From a virus, in the IMG/VR virus record IMGVR_UViG_3300042397_001782, positions 55,981 through 119,980 of that record: DNA of 64,000 nucleotides, one strand, 5' to 3'. Positions within the stretch are counted from its first letter, which is position 1. Each line of letters opens with the position of its first letter. Below the pieces are notes generated by a model. The model did not search any database, was not told where the DNA came from, and saw nothing but the letters and a program-made list of their open reading frames with translations. Below, one piece after another: positions 13,211 through 22,182 of this stretch. Made by a program: the position numbers and the translations under genes.

Positions 13211-15721
13211 ATGGTAATAAACGATAGTTTAACCGCACAATTCTTAAACATGCCTGGAAGTGATAGGCTAAGTTATAAGAAAAAAATAGCTGATAACTAT
13301 GCCTGGGCAAGGCAAAGAATGGATTACCTATGCAATCAATACAACTATTATAACGAGAGAAAAGAAAAATTCAAGATAAACTACGAACTATATAACGGTA
13401 GAATGGATTTTACCAGTTATATAAATACAGGGAATATAATTGAGAATGAATTAGGAATGGATATTCCAGAAATAGAAATCAATCAAAGTGATTTTATACA
13501 TTTTCCTATATTACAAAACGTATTACACGATCTAGAAGGAGAGGAGATAAAAAGACCTTTTAATCTTAGAGTGGTTAGTACAAACTCTACAAGTGAGTCA
13601 GTTAGACAAAGAAAGCGTAGAGAGCTTTTAATTGAGAATACTTCTAAGATTGTAAGACAAGAATTGCTTTTAAAAGCAAAGGCAGTTAATCAAAAAAGAC
13701 TAGAAGAAATAAAAGCCCAGATGGACCCTTCAATGGACCCTCAGTATTTAGAAAAGCTACAAGAAATTACTGCTAATCTAGATGCACAGCTTGAGGAAAC
13801 CATTAATAAAATGACTCCAGTGGAGGTAGAAACTTACATGGCTAAAGGCTTTAGATTACCTGAAGAGAAGCTTACCGATGAGCTATTACAATACCATATT
13901 CGTACAGATAGAATTAAAAAAGTTTTTGATAAAGGCTGGAAAGATGTAATTATTACAGGAGAAGAAGTATATTGGACAGGAGAGTTAAATGGTAGACCTA
14001 CTATCAGAGCTTGTAATCCCCTGTATTTTAACTATGCTAAGTCAAAAGATGTTGACTTCTTGGATGAAGCAGACTGGTGTACTTACGATGAGTATCTATC
14101 TATTTACGAGATATATCAAAAATTTGGTAATATAATTACCGAAGAAGAAAGAGAAGTTTTTGACAAATATGAGTCTACATTAAACTCTCCTTCAGATTCT
14201 AAGGTGTGGGAAATTATTCCTAACGCTATTATGAATCCTACAGATTCCGAAGCTACTCCTAGCTGGGTAGACCCTTGGGAAGATAATTACAGTGATAATT
14301 TTAAAATTAGAAGACTTAGAGTAACGCATGTTGTTTGGAAGTCTTTGAAAAAAATTAAATATATCTTTAGGTTAAATGAAAATGGCACCCTAGAAAAAAC
14401 TATTGCGGATGAAACTTATGTTTTTAACAAAGAAACAGATGTTAAGCAAGAAATTTTATGGATACCTGAATTTTGGCATGGATATAAAATATTCACCAAT
14501 CCAAAGATTTATATAAAAGTTGAACCTATTCCTAATCAATATAGAGACGTTGACAACCCTTTTCAAATTAGAGGCCCTTATACAGGCTCTGTTTATTCGG
14601 CAAGAAACTCCGCCCCTATAGCAATTGCTGACTTAGGAAAACCTTGGCAGTTCTTGTACAATGTAGTTATCAATCAAATTATTGAATTGATGAAGACAGA
14701 TATAGGTAATGTATTGCTAGGATTACAAGAACAAATTCCAAAGGAAATGACTCCTACACAGTGGATGACTTATATTAAGAAATTCAAGGTGGCTTTAATT
14801 AGTGCTTCTAAAGAAGGAGATTTAAGAAATATGGGAATAGATCCTAACTATTGGAAATCTATCAACCTATCTCACGCACAAGAAATAAATCAAAAAATAC
14901 AACTATTAGAATATATTGAGAAAAAAATGGCACAGTCTATGAGCTATAACCCTGGTAGACTAGGACAGCAATCTCCTTATGAGTCTATAGGCAATAACCA
15001 ACAAAGTATTATACAATCCTCTAATCAAACGGAGAAATGGTTCTACATGCATAATTATGTAAAAGAAAGAACCGTTGAGAACTATATTGAAATATGTAAA
15101 GTAATCTATAAGGAAAACCCATTAAAGGCTTCTTATATTCTTTCAGATTTAAGTATAGCTACTTTGAATACAGAGGTGGCAGATTTTGCAAATTATAACT
15201 ATAAAGTATTCATTACAAATACATTAAGAGATACAGAGATTATTAGTCAATTGAAAACCTTAATTCAACCTATTATCCAAAATAGTGGAGGAGATTTAAG
15301 AGTGGCTACAGAAATTCTCACTACAGAGAATGCTACAGAAGTTAAAAATATCATTGCTAGGATTCAGGAGCAAAAAGAAGCTAAAGAAGAGCAAATGCAA
15401 AAATCTCAACAAGAGCAACAAATGCAAATGCAACAAATGCAGATTCAAGCTAAACAAGAAGAAATGAAAATGCAGAAACAAATAGCTGATGATAGAAACG
15501 CTGTAACATTAAAGGCTGCGGAGTTGAATGCTCAGAGATTAGAAAGAGCAAACGATATTGACCAAGATGGAACAAACGACTTGATTCAATTGCAGATGGA
15601 AAAAAATGAAAATGAGTCAAGCGTAGAGCTCAATGATGCCAAGATAGCACAGATACAACTTCAGAATAAAAAAATTGAAACTGAAATTCAACTAATGAAA
15701 AAAAAGGGTAAAAAGGAGTAA
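13211..15721 (+). CDS. Portal protein
   Basis: 836 aa, directly after TerL, as in most tailed phages. The protein forms the DNA-entry ring of the head. The N-terminal half is polar and helical; the central part holds the clip/stem-like segment (NIITEEEREVFDKYESTLNSP) and GPYTGSVYSARNSAPIAIADLGKPWQFLYNVV. Residues about 700-836 are Gln/Glu-rich coiled coil (QQEQQMQMQQMQIQAK...), typical of long crAss-like portals. Identification rests on position, length and this architecture. Confidence 0.85.
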   Translation: MVINDSLTAQFLNMPGSDRLSYKKKIADNYAWARQRMDYLCNQYNYYNERKEKFKINYELYNGRMDFTSYINTGNIIENELGMDIPEIEINQSDFIHFPILQNVLHDLEGEEIKRPFNLRVVSTNSTSESVRQRKRRELLIENTSKIVRQELLLKAKAVNQKRLEEIKAQMDPSMDPQYLEKLQEITANLDAQLEETINKMTPVEVETYMAKGFRLPEEKLTDELLQYHIRTDRIKKVFDKGWKDVIITGEEVYWTGELNGRPTIRACNPLYFNYAKSKDVDFLDEADWCTYDEYLSIYEIYQKFGNIITEEEREVFDKYESTLNSPSDSKVWEIIPNAIMNPTDSEATPSWVDPWEDNYSDNFKIRRLRVTHVVWKSLKKIKYIFRLNENGTLEKTIADETYVFNKETDVKQEILWIPEFWHGYKIFTNPKIYIKVEPIPNQYRDVDNPFQIRGPYTGSVYSARNSAPIAIADLGKPWQFLYNVVINQIIELMKTDIGNVLLGLQEQIPKEMTPTQWMTYIKKFKVALISASKEGDLRNMGIDPNYWKSINLSHAQEINQKIQLLEYIEKKMAQSMSYNPGRLGQQSPYESIGNNQQSIIQSSNQTEKWFYMHNYVKERTVENYIEICKVIYKENPLKASYILSDLSIATLNTEVADFANYNYKVFITNTLRDTEIISQLKTLIQPIIQNSGGDLRVATEILTTENATEVKNIIARIQEQKEAKEEQMQKSQQEQQMQMQQMQIQAKQEEMKMQKQIADDRNAVTLKAAELNAQRLERANDIDQDGTNDLIQLQMEKNENESSVELNDAKIAQIQLQNKKIETEIQLMKKKGKKE

Positions 15722-15849
15722 ACCCTTATAAACACTGGGCTCATTAATGAATTTTTTTATTCTAAGAAAAAAATAATTTATAAAAAAATAATTTTTTTTC
15801 AATTTTGCAGTACAAAACAATTATTTCACACACACATAAACAAACAAAC

Positions 15850-16992
15850 ATGCAAGATAACAATTTAGATTTTGAAATTATAGAATTCAATGAAGATCTT
15901 TTAAATGATAATAATTTATCAGATAAAATAGAATCTATAAACGAAACGGAACAAACAGAGGAGGAAGAAGAAGATGAGGATAACGATTCTTCTTTAGTTA
16001 ATGCTGATTTAGTAGATGAAGACAATATTGATGACCTTGACCTCAATGACGAAGAAAAGGAAGCAATATTAAATAAGAAGAAAGAAAGCTCCTCTTCTCA
16101 AAAAGAAGAAGAAGAAGAAGAGTCTTCAGAAAATGAGGAAGAAAATTCAGAAGTAGATCCTTTAAAAATATTCGCTTCAGAATTACAGGAAAAAAACCTT
16201 TTAAATCTTCCAGAAGATTGGGATGGATCAGAAGAAGCTTTATTTGAAGCTTATGAAGCCACTTTAGATGAAAGGGCTTTAAATTTAATAAAGAGTTCTT
16301 ATAAAATAAATGACCCTAGAGTAGACGGTGTTCTTAATTTTTTAAAGAATGGGGGAAATATTGATGATTATGTCAATTTACACGCAGAAACAAATTGGGT
16401 GGATGTAGACATTGAAGATGAAGATAATGCTACAGCTCTTGTAAAAACATATTTAACTTCGGTTAAAAATTTAGAAGAAGAAGAGGCAGAATCGTTATTG
16501 GATGGGTATAAAGAAAAAGGAAAGCTATTTAGTCAAGCTAGTAAAATTCAAGCTGATTTAAAAGTTTTCAGAGAAAAACAAGAAGACGATCTTATAAAAT
16601 CTCAACAAGAATATGCTCGTATACAAAGAGAAGAATACATTAAGAGTGTAAATAAAATAAGAGAAACTATTCAAAGCGGCAAAAGTAATAATGTAGTTAT
16701 TGCTAAAAACCAAAAAAGTAATTTTGAAGATTTTATTTTTTCACCTCAAGAGATAAGAAACGCTAGAGGAGAAGTTGTAGGAAGAGCTACAGGCTTCAAA
16801 CAAAAATTAAATGAGTATCTTTCTGACCCTGAAAAAATGGTAGCATTAGCTTACAAAATATTTGAAGGATTGTCAGATAAGTCAGATAAAGTTGAAGTGG
16901 CAAGTAAAGAAAAAAGTAAGTTGGCAGAAAGTTTAAGAAGAGCTTCTGGAAAAACAAAGCCAAACACAATTAAATTAGAATTCATAAATTAA
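15850..16992 (+). CDS. Scaffold-like acidic protein
   Basis: 380 aa starting at ATG 15850 (MQDNNLDFEIIEFNEDLLNDN). A longer frame opening with TTG at 15805 is rejected because that stretch is a promoter-like AT tract. The first 120 residues are extremely acidic with Ser and Asn (EEEEEDEDNDSS..., KKEEEEEESSENEEEN). The rest is helical with coiled coil (KIQADLKVFREKQEDDLIKSQ) and a basic end (SKLAESLRRASGKTKPN). An acidic, helical protein encoded between portal and capsid is the usual place of the head scaffold. Function is by position and composition. Confidence 0.7.
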   Translation: MQDNNLDFEIIEFNEDLLNDNNLSDKIESINETEQTEEEEEDEDNDSSLVNADLVDEDNIDDLDLNDEEKEAILNKKKESSSSQKEEEEEESSENEEENSEVDPLKIFASELQEKNLLNLPEDWDGSEEALFEAYEATLDERALNLIKSSYKINDPRVDGVLNFLKNGGNIDDYVNLHAETNWVDVDIEDEDNATALVKTYLTSVKNLEEEEAESLLDGYKEKGKLFSQASKIQADLKVFREKQEDDLIKSQQEYARIQREEYIKSVNKIRETIQSGKSNNVVIAKNQKSNFEDFIFSPQEIRNARGEVVGRATGFKQKLNEYLSDPEKMVALAYKIFEGLSDKSDKVEVASKEKSKLAESLRRASGKTKPNTIKLEFIN

Positions 16993-17017
16993 ATATAAAA
17001 AATTAAATTAAATTAAC

Positions 17018-18595
17018 ATGAAATTATCACAAAGTAAATTCGGTATTATAAAGGCCCCTACGATTACAGGCGATCGTAACTGGGGTATGAACTATACCAA
17101 CTTAAACAATCTATATGCTGCAGGTTTGATTAAAACAGACGTAGACGCATTAGGTGGTATGGGTCAATTAGCCTCTATGAAAACATTGTTTGACGGTACT
17201 GCACCACTATTGGAACTTGCCCAAGGTTCTGACACTATCACTGTTGAAGGTGACAAAGTAGAATGGGAATTCATGGTTTCAGGATACAGACCCGCTCTTA
17301 TAGTTGAAGACGTTGAAGCAGGAAACCTTACAAAAGGTATTGCTCAAAGAGAGTTTAAAATTAAACTTGACATTGGAACATTTGTAGAAGGTGATACACT
17401 AGTATTCACTGACAGCAAAAAATTCAACATGCGTGTAAGTAAAGCTCCTGTTAAAGAAGGATCTTTTACAGTTTACACAGTTAAATTGATGACTGACAGC
17501 CCAAGCTTGTTTGTTGACAATAGTTTGTTCACTCCAGGAACAAGAGTGATGAAAATGCACTCCACTTATTCTGAGGCATCTGTAAAAGGTGGTTCAATGA
17601 GTGTTGATGCTATCGGTAAAATTAAATTCCGTTCTGGATTGACAAGATTTAGAAAACAATATGCAATGACAGGAGATGCTGCTCAAAGAAAATTGAACGG
17701 TAACTTGTCTGAGGCAGATTTGTTAATCTTAGCAGGAAGAAAAGCAGGTGAGAGCCAACAAGCTTTCCAAACAAGAATTGCTAACGCATTGAGCAAAAAA
17801 AATACAGGTAACATGTATATCACTTCCGTTGCTGAGGTTAAATTCAACAAAGAATTTGAAATGGAAAAAGAACTTCACTTGATGTATCAAAGAAGTACTT
17901 CTACAGTTATTGACGAGTCTACAGGATACTTTGTAAACCAAGGTCCAGGTCTTCAAGAGATTTTGGAAGATGGATATAGAGAATTCTATAACACTTTCTC
18001 TATTGGTCTTATCAAAGACTTCCTACAAGATATATTCTTCGGTAGAGTTGCTTACGATCAAAGAAATGTTGTAATGTGGACAGGTGAAATAGGACTAAGA
18101 TTATTTGATGAGGCTATCAACCAAATAACTCAAGGTTTCTTCAAAGATATGAAAGATTATTTCATCAAAACAGATGGTGCTTCATTGGTACCAGGTGGAC
18201 CAACAGGATTGTCTTACACTGAAACTCCATATACTCAATACAAATTGAAATTTGGTGGTTCATTGACAGTTATGCACATGAAAGCTTATGATGATGTAAC
18301 TTTCAACACTATCCTAGATGAGAATGGTTATCCAGCAGAGTCTTCAAGATTTACATTCGTTAACTACGGATTAGGTGATGGTTTTGGTAAAAACATTTCC
18401 TACTTGAAATCTAAGAGAGATGTAGCTTACGGTTACGAAGGTGGATTGTCAAGTCCTTACGGTAATAACCAAGGAGGATTGATGTCTCACTCAGGTGACT
18501 TCTGGACAGTACATAGAATGGAATACGCAGGTATCTTGGTAAAAGATGTTACAAAATGCGGTGAGTTGATTCCAGCAGCATTAAGAGGAAAATAA
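17018..18595 (+). CDS. Major capsid protein
   Basis: 525 aa, after the scaffold-like gene and before a terminator. It starts MKLSQSKFGIIKAPTITGDRNWGMNYTNLNNLYAAG. The middle part (residues about 60-200) looks beta-rich (DTITVEGDKVEWEFMVSGYRP; FKIKLDIGTFVEGDTLVFT), and a long loop region follows. No HK97 motif can be proved by eye. Codon choice differs from its neighbours, with frequent TTG, GGT, AAC and TAC among mostly AT-ending genes, which usually marks the most abundant virion protein. Position and length agree with crAss-like capsid proteins. Confidence 0.8.
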   Translation: MKLSQSKFGIIKAPTITGDRNWGMNYTNLNNLYAAGLIKTDVDALGGMGQLASMKTLFDGTAPLLELAQGSDTITVEGDKVEWEFMVSGYRPALIVEDVEAGNLTKGIAQREFKIKLDIGTFVEGDTLVFTDSKKFNMRVSKAPVKEGSFTVYTVKLMTDSPSLFVDNSLFTPGTRVMKMHSTYSEASVKGGSMSVDAIGKIKFRSGLTRFRKQYAMTGDAAQRKLNGNLSEADLLILAGRKAGESQQAFQTRIANALSKKNTGNMYITSVAEVKFNKEFEMEKELHLMYQRSTSTVIDESTGYFVNQGPGLQEILEDGYREFYNTFSIGLIKDFLQDIFFGRVAYDQRNVVMWTGEIGLRLFDEAINQITQGFFKDMKDYFIKTDGASLVPGGPTGLSYTETPYTQYKLKFGGSLTVMHMKAYDDVTFNTILDENGYPAESSRFTFVNYGLGDGFGKNISYLKSKRDVAYGYEGGLSSPYGNNQGGLMSHSGDFWTVHRMEYAGILVKDVTKCGELIPAALRGK

Positions 18596-18611
18596 AACTT
18601 CAATAGGCTTT

Positions 18612-18642
18612 AGGGTATGAGCCATCTAATCATACCCTTTTT
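18612..18642 (+). terminator. Terminator after the major capsid gene
   Basis: An 8-bp perfect stem (GGGTATGA 18613-18620, TCATACCC 18630-18637; extended by A18612-T18638) has a 9-nt loop, followed by TTTTT. It lies 17 nt after the capsid stop. A strong stem with only five T may terminate partly and set the ratio of capsid to downstream genes. Confidence 0.75.
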
Positions 18643-18643
18643 A

Positions 18644-18716
18644 TAGCAGGAGGGAGGTATGGATCTCTCTGGTCTCATAAACCAGTTTAACCAGTTCGAG
18701 TCTGAGTCGTTGCTAC
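18644..18716 (+). tRNA. tRNA-Met-like element (anticodon CAT), possibly degenerate
   Basis: A 73-nt stretch can be folded as a cloverleaf. The acceptor pairs TAGCAG (18644-18649) with TTGCTA (18710-18715), including one G-U. The D stem pairs GGAG (18653-18656) with CTCT (18665-18668), and the D loop contains GG. The anticodon stem CTGGT/ACCAG is perfect and has the loop CTCATAA, so the anticodon is CAT. GTTCGAGTC lies where the T loop belongs. Defects: the seventh acceptor pair is G-G, the T stem needs a bulged A18705, and the usual nucleotide 26 is missing. It lies directly between the capsid terminator and the next gene. It could be a decayed tRNA or tRNA mimic. Confidence 0.5.
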
Positions 18717-18745
18717 TATTTTTTAATCACACAAACAACAAAACA

Positions 18746-19657
18746 ATGAGTACATTATTAAACAAGAAGGTAAAAATTTACCCTAACATTAAAAAAAATA
18801 AGCATTGGCAAGTAAATATTGACCCTGCTTATAGACAAGCTTCTGAAAGCTATGCATTTTTGGCTAATGCTAACACCATTAGACCTCAATTTGATGAGAA
18901 TGCTTACAGATACAATCTAGGTCCTATCAATGATAGATACACTGATGAACAAATAAATGAATTAGTAAGAAAACTTGCATTAAATGATGAGTATACTAAT
19001 CAAAAAATAACTTCAGCAGATCCTTCTAATAGAAAAGACCCTTTCTTTACACATAGTAAGTGTAGAGCTAAATTAGGAAGAGATATTCAAACTCTTGACC
19101 TAAATAAACCGACAGAAGAATTGATTTATGCAATCATGTCGGCAGATTCAATGACAGTGGTGGGAGAGACTTCTCTATCTAAACACCCAGCCGCAGAGTG
19201 GATTATTGAAGATGAAATAGCAGATGCTACTGTGAGAGAGTCTAAGCGTGAAAAAACAAGTAAATTACACGAAAGATACAATAAACTCACACTATCTCAA
19301 AAGAGAGACATGAGTACCGCTTTAGGTATTAAATTGACAGGAGATGAGAAAGAAGTGATTATAGAAGACTTGTTGTATTCTAAAATTACAGAAAACAGTA
19401 ATAAAGAAACTTTGACAGCTATACAAGATTTATTTATTGAGCTATCAGATTCTAAAAATAAAGCAAAATTGGAAGTTACTATCAATGTTGAGAAAATGTA
19501 CCAATATGCAGTGTTAAGAAAAGAAAATATAAAAGTATTTTTTAACGGAGAGCAACTTCAAACAGATACTATAAATATTATTGATTTCTTACAAAAACCA
19601 GAAAATTCTTCACTATATTTAAGCCTAGAAGAGGCTTTAAAAGCTAAGATGAAATAA
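18746..19657 (+). CDS. Virion-associated protein of the head module, 303 aa
   Basis: Start chosen at ATG 18746 (MSTLLNKKVKIYPNIKKNKHWQVNID), preceded by the leader cacacaaacaacaaaacaatg. An in-frame ATG at 18659 lies inside the tRNA-like element and is rejected. The protein is soluble and mostly helical, with a Lys/Glu-rich middle (TVRESKREKTSKLHERYNKL) and an Asn/Glu-rich end (KPENSSLYLSLEEALKAKMK). It overlaps the next start by 1 nt (TAATG). By position it could be a head completion or auxiliary protein; no family is recognised. Confidence 0.7.
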   Translation: MSTLLNKKVKIYPNIKKNKHWQVNIDPAYRQASESYAFLANANTIRPQFDENAYRYNLGPINDRYTDEQINELVRKLALNDEYTNQKITSADPSNRKDPFFTHSKCRAKLGRDIQTLDLNKPTEELIYAIMSADSMTVVGETSLSKHPAAEWIIEDEIADATVRESKREKTSKLHERYNKLTLSQKRDMSTALGIKLTGDEKEVIIEDLLYSKITENSNKETLTAIQDLFIELSDSKNKAKLEVTINVEKMYQYAVLRKENIKVFFNGEQLQTDTINIIDFLQKPENSSLYLSLEEALKAKMK

Positions 19658-20361
19658 TGTTTTCAATAAAAGAAGCCCATTATAAATTTAAACAACATGC
19701 AAACAAGGTAGATGGGTTAAGAAACGCTAACTTTCTTATACCTCAGATAGACGAATACCTTTTTGAAGCTTACATAATTTATATTGAAAACATTTGTGAG
19801 CAATTAGAGATAAACCAAAAAAGAAGAGATGACATAAGGGAGCTAGAAATTAAAAATTTTCTACTCCCAGTCACTAAGATTAACGATGACTATTACACTG
19901 CAGATTTACCCGCAGATTACTATAGATATTTAGAGTCTTATTCTGTATGTTTTACAGATAAATGTCCAAAGAAAAGTATTAAGAATTTTTTCATACAAAA
20001 GGATGATATTTATACAAATGATCCTATGTTTAATTCTTCCTATGTTTTTGAAAGAGTTAACATGGATATGTCAGGCAATAAGTTATACTTATACTATGAA
20101 GGATTTGATATAGACAAAGTTTTTCTTTCTTATATTAGAAAACCTTTAAGGCCAGGAAATCCACAAGACTTTTTAAATGGAGGGGGCACTTATAACTTAC
20201 CTAATGGAACTCCTGCAGTTCAAAGAGATATAGAAATCAACTCAACTTTCCAAGCAAACAAAATTATAGATATTGCAGTATTAATAGCAATGAGAGATAT
20301 AGGCAATACTATAGATTTTGAGTCACAATTAAATAAAATTTTAAACATATCAAAAATTTAA
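19657..20361 (+). CDS. Head-tail connector or ring-like protein, 234 aa
   Basis: Begins at ATG 19657 (MFSIKEAHYKFKQHANKVDGLR). The N-terminal 60 residues are helical; the middle (LPVTKINDDYYTADLPADYYRYLESYSV) is a pattern I associate with connector or adaptor proteins of crAss-like and similar phages. The end (INSTFQANKIIDIAVLIAMRDIGNTIDFESQLNKI) is helical. It is placed soon after the capsid gene, where crAss-like genomes encode ring proteins that join head and tail. The assignment is moderate. Confidence 0.6.
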   Translation: MFSIKEAHYKFKQHANKVDGLRNANFLIPQIDEYLFEAYIIYIENICEQLEINQKRRDDIRELEIKNFLLPVTKINDDYYTADLPADYYRYLESYSVCFTDKCPKKSIKNFFIQKDDIYTNDPMFNSSYVFERVNMDMSGNKLYLYYEGFDIDKVFLSYIRKPLRPGNPQDFLNGGGTYNLPNGTPAVQRDIEINSTFQANKIIDIAVLIAMRDIGNTIDFESQLNKILNISKI

Positions 20362-20383
20362 TAAACCTTAAATAAATTTAAAA

Positions 20384-21559
20384 ATGAGATCAAGAATTCA
20401 AAAACAAATTTTCCTTCCAACTGCCGCAGTATCAGGTAGTGCAACAGGATACGGTATTGTCCCAACGGGTACTGCATTTTACAATGCTACCACTAAGCAA
20501 TACTTATTAAGACCAGGTCAAATCGGATTTTACAATGCCGAGACCAACACAGCAGTAAATGCTACTACTATCGTAGGAGTAAAATCTATTTTTATTGCAA
20601 TTGGTGTAGATAAAACTGCATCTAAATTAACTTCTGACAGTGTAAGATTAGCTTCAGGTGAGACTATTACATCTTGTTCAATTGATGATGCAAGTGTAAA
20701 AGCTCCTCAAGAGGGTGAGTCTAACAAAGCTAAGTTTAACTTCTCTTGTACAGATTGTTCACAAAACTATTCTATTGGAATCAGAATTAACGATCCTACA
20801 TTGAACTTTTTCTACCCAGAAAACAGATACCATGTAGAATTGATTTCTGTTCAATCAGAAGAATGTCCTTCTTGCGATGGTGATTGTGACTACACTCATG
20901 ATTGTGAAGAAGTTGCATTGAAATTGAAAGCAGAAATTGAAGCAAACGAGTTGTTGTCTAAATATGTAGATACAGTAAGAACTTCTGCAGACCCAGTTAG
21001 TCCAATAACTCCAGCAGCAGGTTTCTCTTGTGCAATCGAAATTACTTTCAAAGTAAACACTGCAGAGTGTGTATGTTTCCCTCCATCAGAGGCTATCATT
21101 GATAGATATACTATCGGTTCTATTCAAGTTATCTTAGGTTCAGCTTGGGCTCCAAATTCTACAAGTGTTTCTGTAGACAATACAGGAATGCAATTGCCAG
21201 AAGGTCATGGTGCTAAGTTGCAATGGGAAGAGTATCATGAAATGCCAGGTGGTACAGGTTTCGATGGTTTGAACAATGAAGTTGAAACTACAGGAGCTCC
21301 TTACTATGCTCAATTAAATGTATCAAGAACTAAAAACTTACTAGTAGATTGTAATGAAACATATTGCCAATATGTGTTAGGATACCATACAGTTTCTCCA
21401 AATGAGAATGCAAATGGTATGAATTGGAATCCAAACTTTATCACAACTATCTTAGTACCAGAAGCTCATAGCACTACTCAAACAGCAGTGGAAGCTACTT
21501 TGAATGCTTTTGTTACAACAGGACCTTGTGGTAAGACAATTGAACTTGAGTGTCTATAA
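20384..21559 (+). CDS. Capsid auxiliary or structural protein, 391 aa
   Basis: Begins MRSRIQKQIFLPTAAVSGSATGYGIVPTG. It is beta-rich with many Thr, Ser and Asn and a cluster of Cys around residue 165 (SEECPSCDGDCDYTHDCEE) that could bind metal or form disulfides. The codon choice is again less AT-biased (many GGT, TTG, ACT), like the capsid gene, suggesting an abundant virion protein. A terminator hairpin follows, which closes the head module. Candidate roles are head decoration, head fibre or major tail protein. Confidence 0.65.
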   Translation: MRSRIQKQIFLPTAAVSGSATGYGIVPTGTAFYNATTKQYLLRPGQIGFYNAETNTAVNATTIVGVKSIFIAIGVDKTASKLTSDSVRLASGETITSCSIDDASVKAPQEGESNKAKFNFSCTDCSQNYSIGIRINDPTLNFFYPENRYHVELISVQSEECPSCDGDCDYTHDCEEVALKLKAEIEANELLSKYVDTVRTSADPVSPITPAAGFSCAIEITFKVNTAECVCFPPSEAIIDRYTIGSIQVILGSAWAPNSTSVSVDNTGMQLPEGHGAKLQWEEYHEMPGGTGFDGLNNEVETTGAPYYAQLNVSRTKNLLVDCNETYCQYVLGYHTVSPNENANGMNWNPNFITTILVPEAHSTTQTAVEATLNAFVTTGPCGKTIELECL

Positions 21560-21613
21560 GACATTCTACAAAAAAAGAATATTATTAATTAATATATTGT
21601 TTTGTGTGTGGAG

Positions 21614-21649
21614 TAGGTGGTAGAGGAAACTTTGCCGCCTATTTTTTTT
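21614..21649 (+). terminator. Terminator closing the head module
   Basis: TAGGTGG (21614-21620) pairs with CCGCCTA (21635-21641) through seven pairs, one of them G-U, with a 14-nt loop, followed by a run of about eight T. It lies 55 nt after the stop at 21559. Confidence 0.75.
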
Positions 21650-21689
21650 ATACATATAACATAAATTTTATAATATAAAAATTAATACT

Positions 21690-21697
21690 TATTTTTG
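21690..21697 (+). promoter_or_regulatory. Promoter -7 box opening the adhesin region
   Basis: TATTTTTG fits TAnnTTTG, after the terminator at 21614-21649 and 25 nt before the ATG at 21722. No clear -33 TTG is seen. Confidence 0.45.
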
Positions 21698-21721
21698 TTT
21701 ATTATTATTAAAAATAAATAC

Positions 21722-22171
21722 ATGAAAAACACTTTAATTCTTTCAGAGGCGATTTATAAAGGCAAAATAAAACAAGTCAATCAAGATTCCTTTGTAAATA
21801 TGACAGATATTGTCAATGAGATTTTTGCTTGTTTTAACATTCCTTGTTGTGAAAACCAATCAGATTTTTTTATTAGAAAAGCCTACTTATTAAAAGGAAG
21901 AAAAAAACCAGGAGCTAACTGGACTTCCCTTAACAAAATAGTAATGGATATTTATAATTGTGAATTCACAGAAACCTTCTGCCCTGGATTAAGAAGTGAA
22001 CAGTGGTGGATTACCACTGATGTCATAAGACCTGCAAAAACTGTTGAAACTATTAGCTTTACAGGAGTAATTAAAAAAGTTTTTGCATGTTGCAATTTAT
22101 TAACAAATATTGTTACTCAAAATTCAAATTGTTTATTATCTCAAAATGGTCAATATATTGTAACTCAATAA
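21722..22171 (+). CDS. Adhesin-module protein, shared N-terminal anchor (family A), 149 aa
   Basis: Start ATG 21722 (MKNTLILSEAIYKGKIKQVNQDSFVNMTDIV); an upstream TTG at 21695 overlaps the promoter box and is rejected. Residues 1 to about 115 align by eye with the N-termini of the genes at 24620 and 25840: SEAIYKGK, CFNIPCC, RKKPGANW(T/Q)SLNK, QWWITTDVIRPAKTVETI. Here the shared domain is followed by only a short tail (SNCLLSQNGQYIVTQ). It may be the bare anchor to which other adhesins dock, or a truncated adhesin. Cys pairs (PCC, ACC) suggest disulfides or metal. Confidence 0.7.
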   Translation: MKNTLILSEAIYKGKIKQVNQDSFVNMTDIVNEIFACFNIPCCENQSDFFIRKAYLLKGRKKPGANWTSLNKIVMDIYNCEFTETFCPGLRSEQWWITTDVIRPAKTVETISFTGVIKKVFACCNLLTNIVTQNSNCLLSQNGQYIVTQ

Positions 22172-22182
22172 ACTAAAAAAAT

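Noticed and set aside
15805-15849. Earlier TTG start for the scaffold-like gene
   Set aside because: The codon lies in a promoter-like AT tract; ATG 15850 follows a typical leader (acaaacaaacatg).
18659-18745. Earlier ATG for the 303-aa gene
   Set aside because: It falls inside the tRNA-like element and its product (MDLSGLINQFNQFE) has no support; ATG 18746 has the usual leader.
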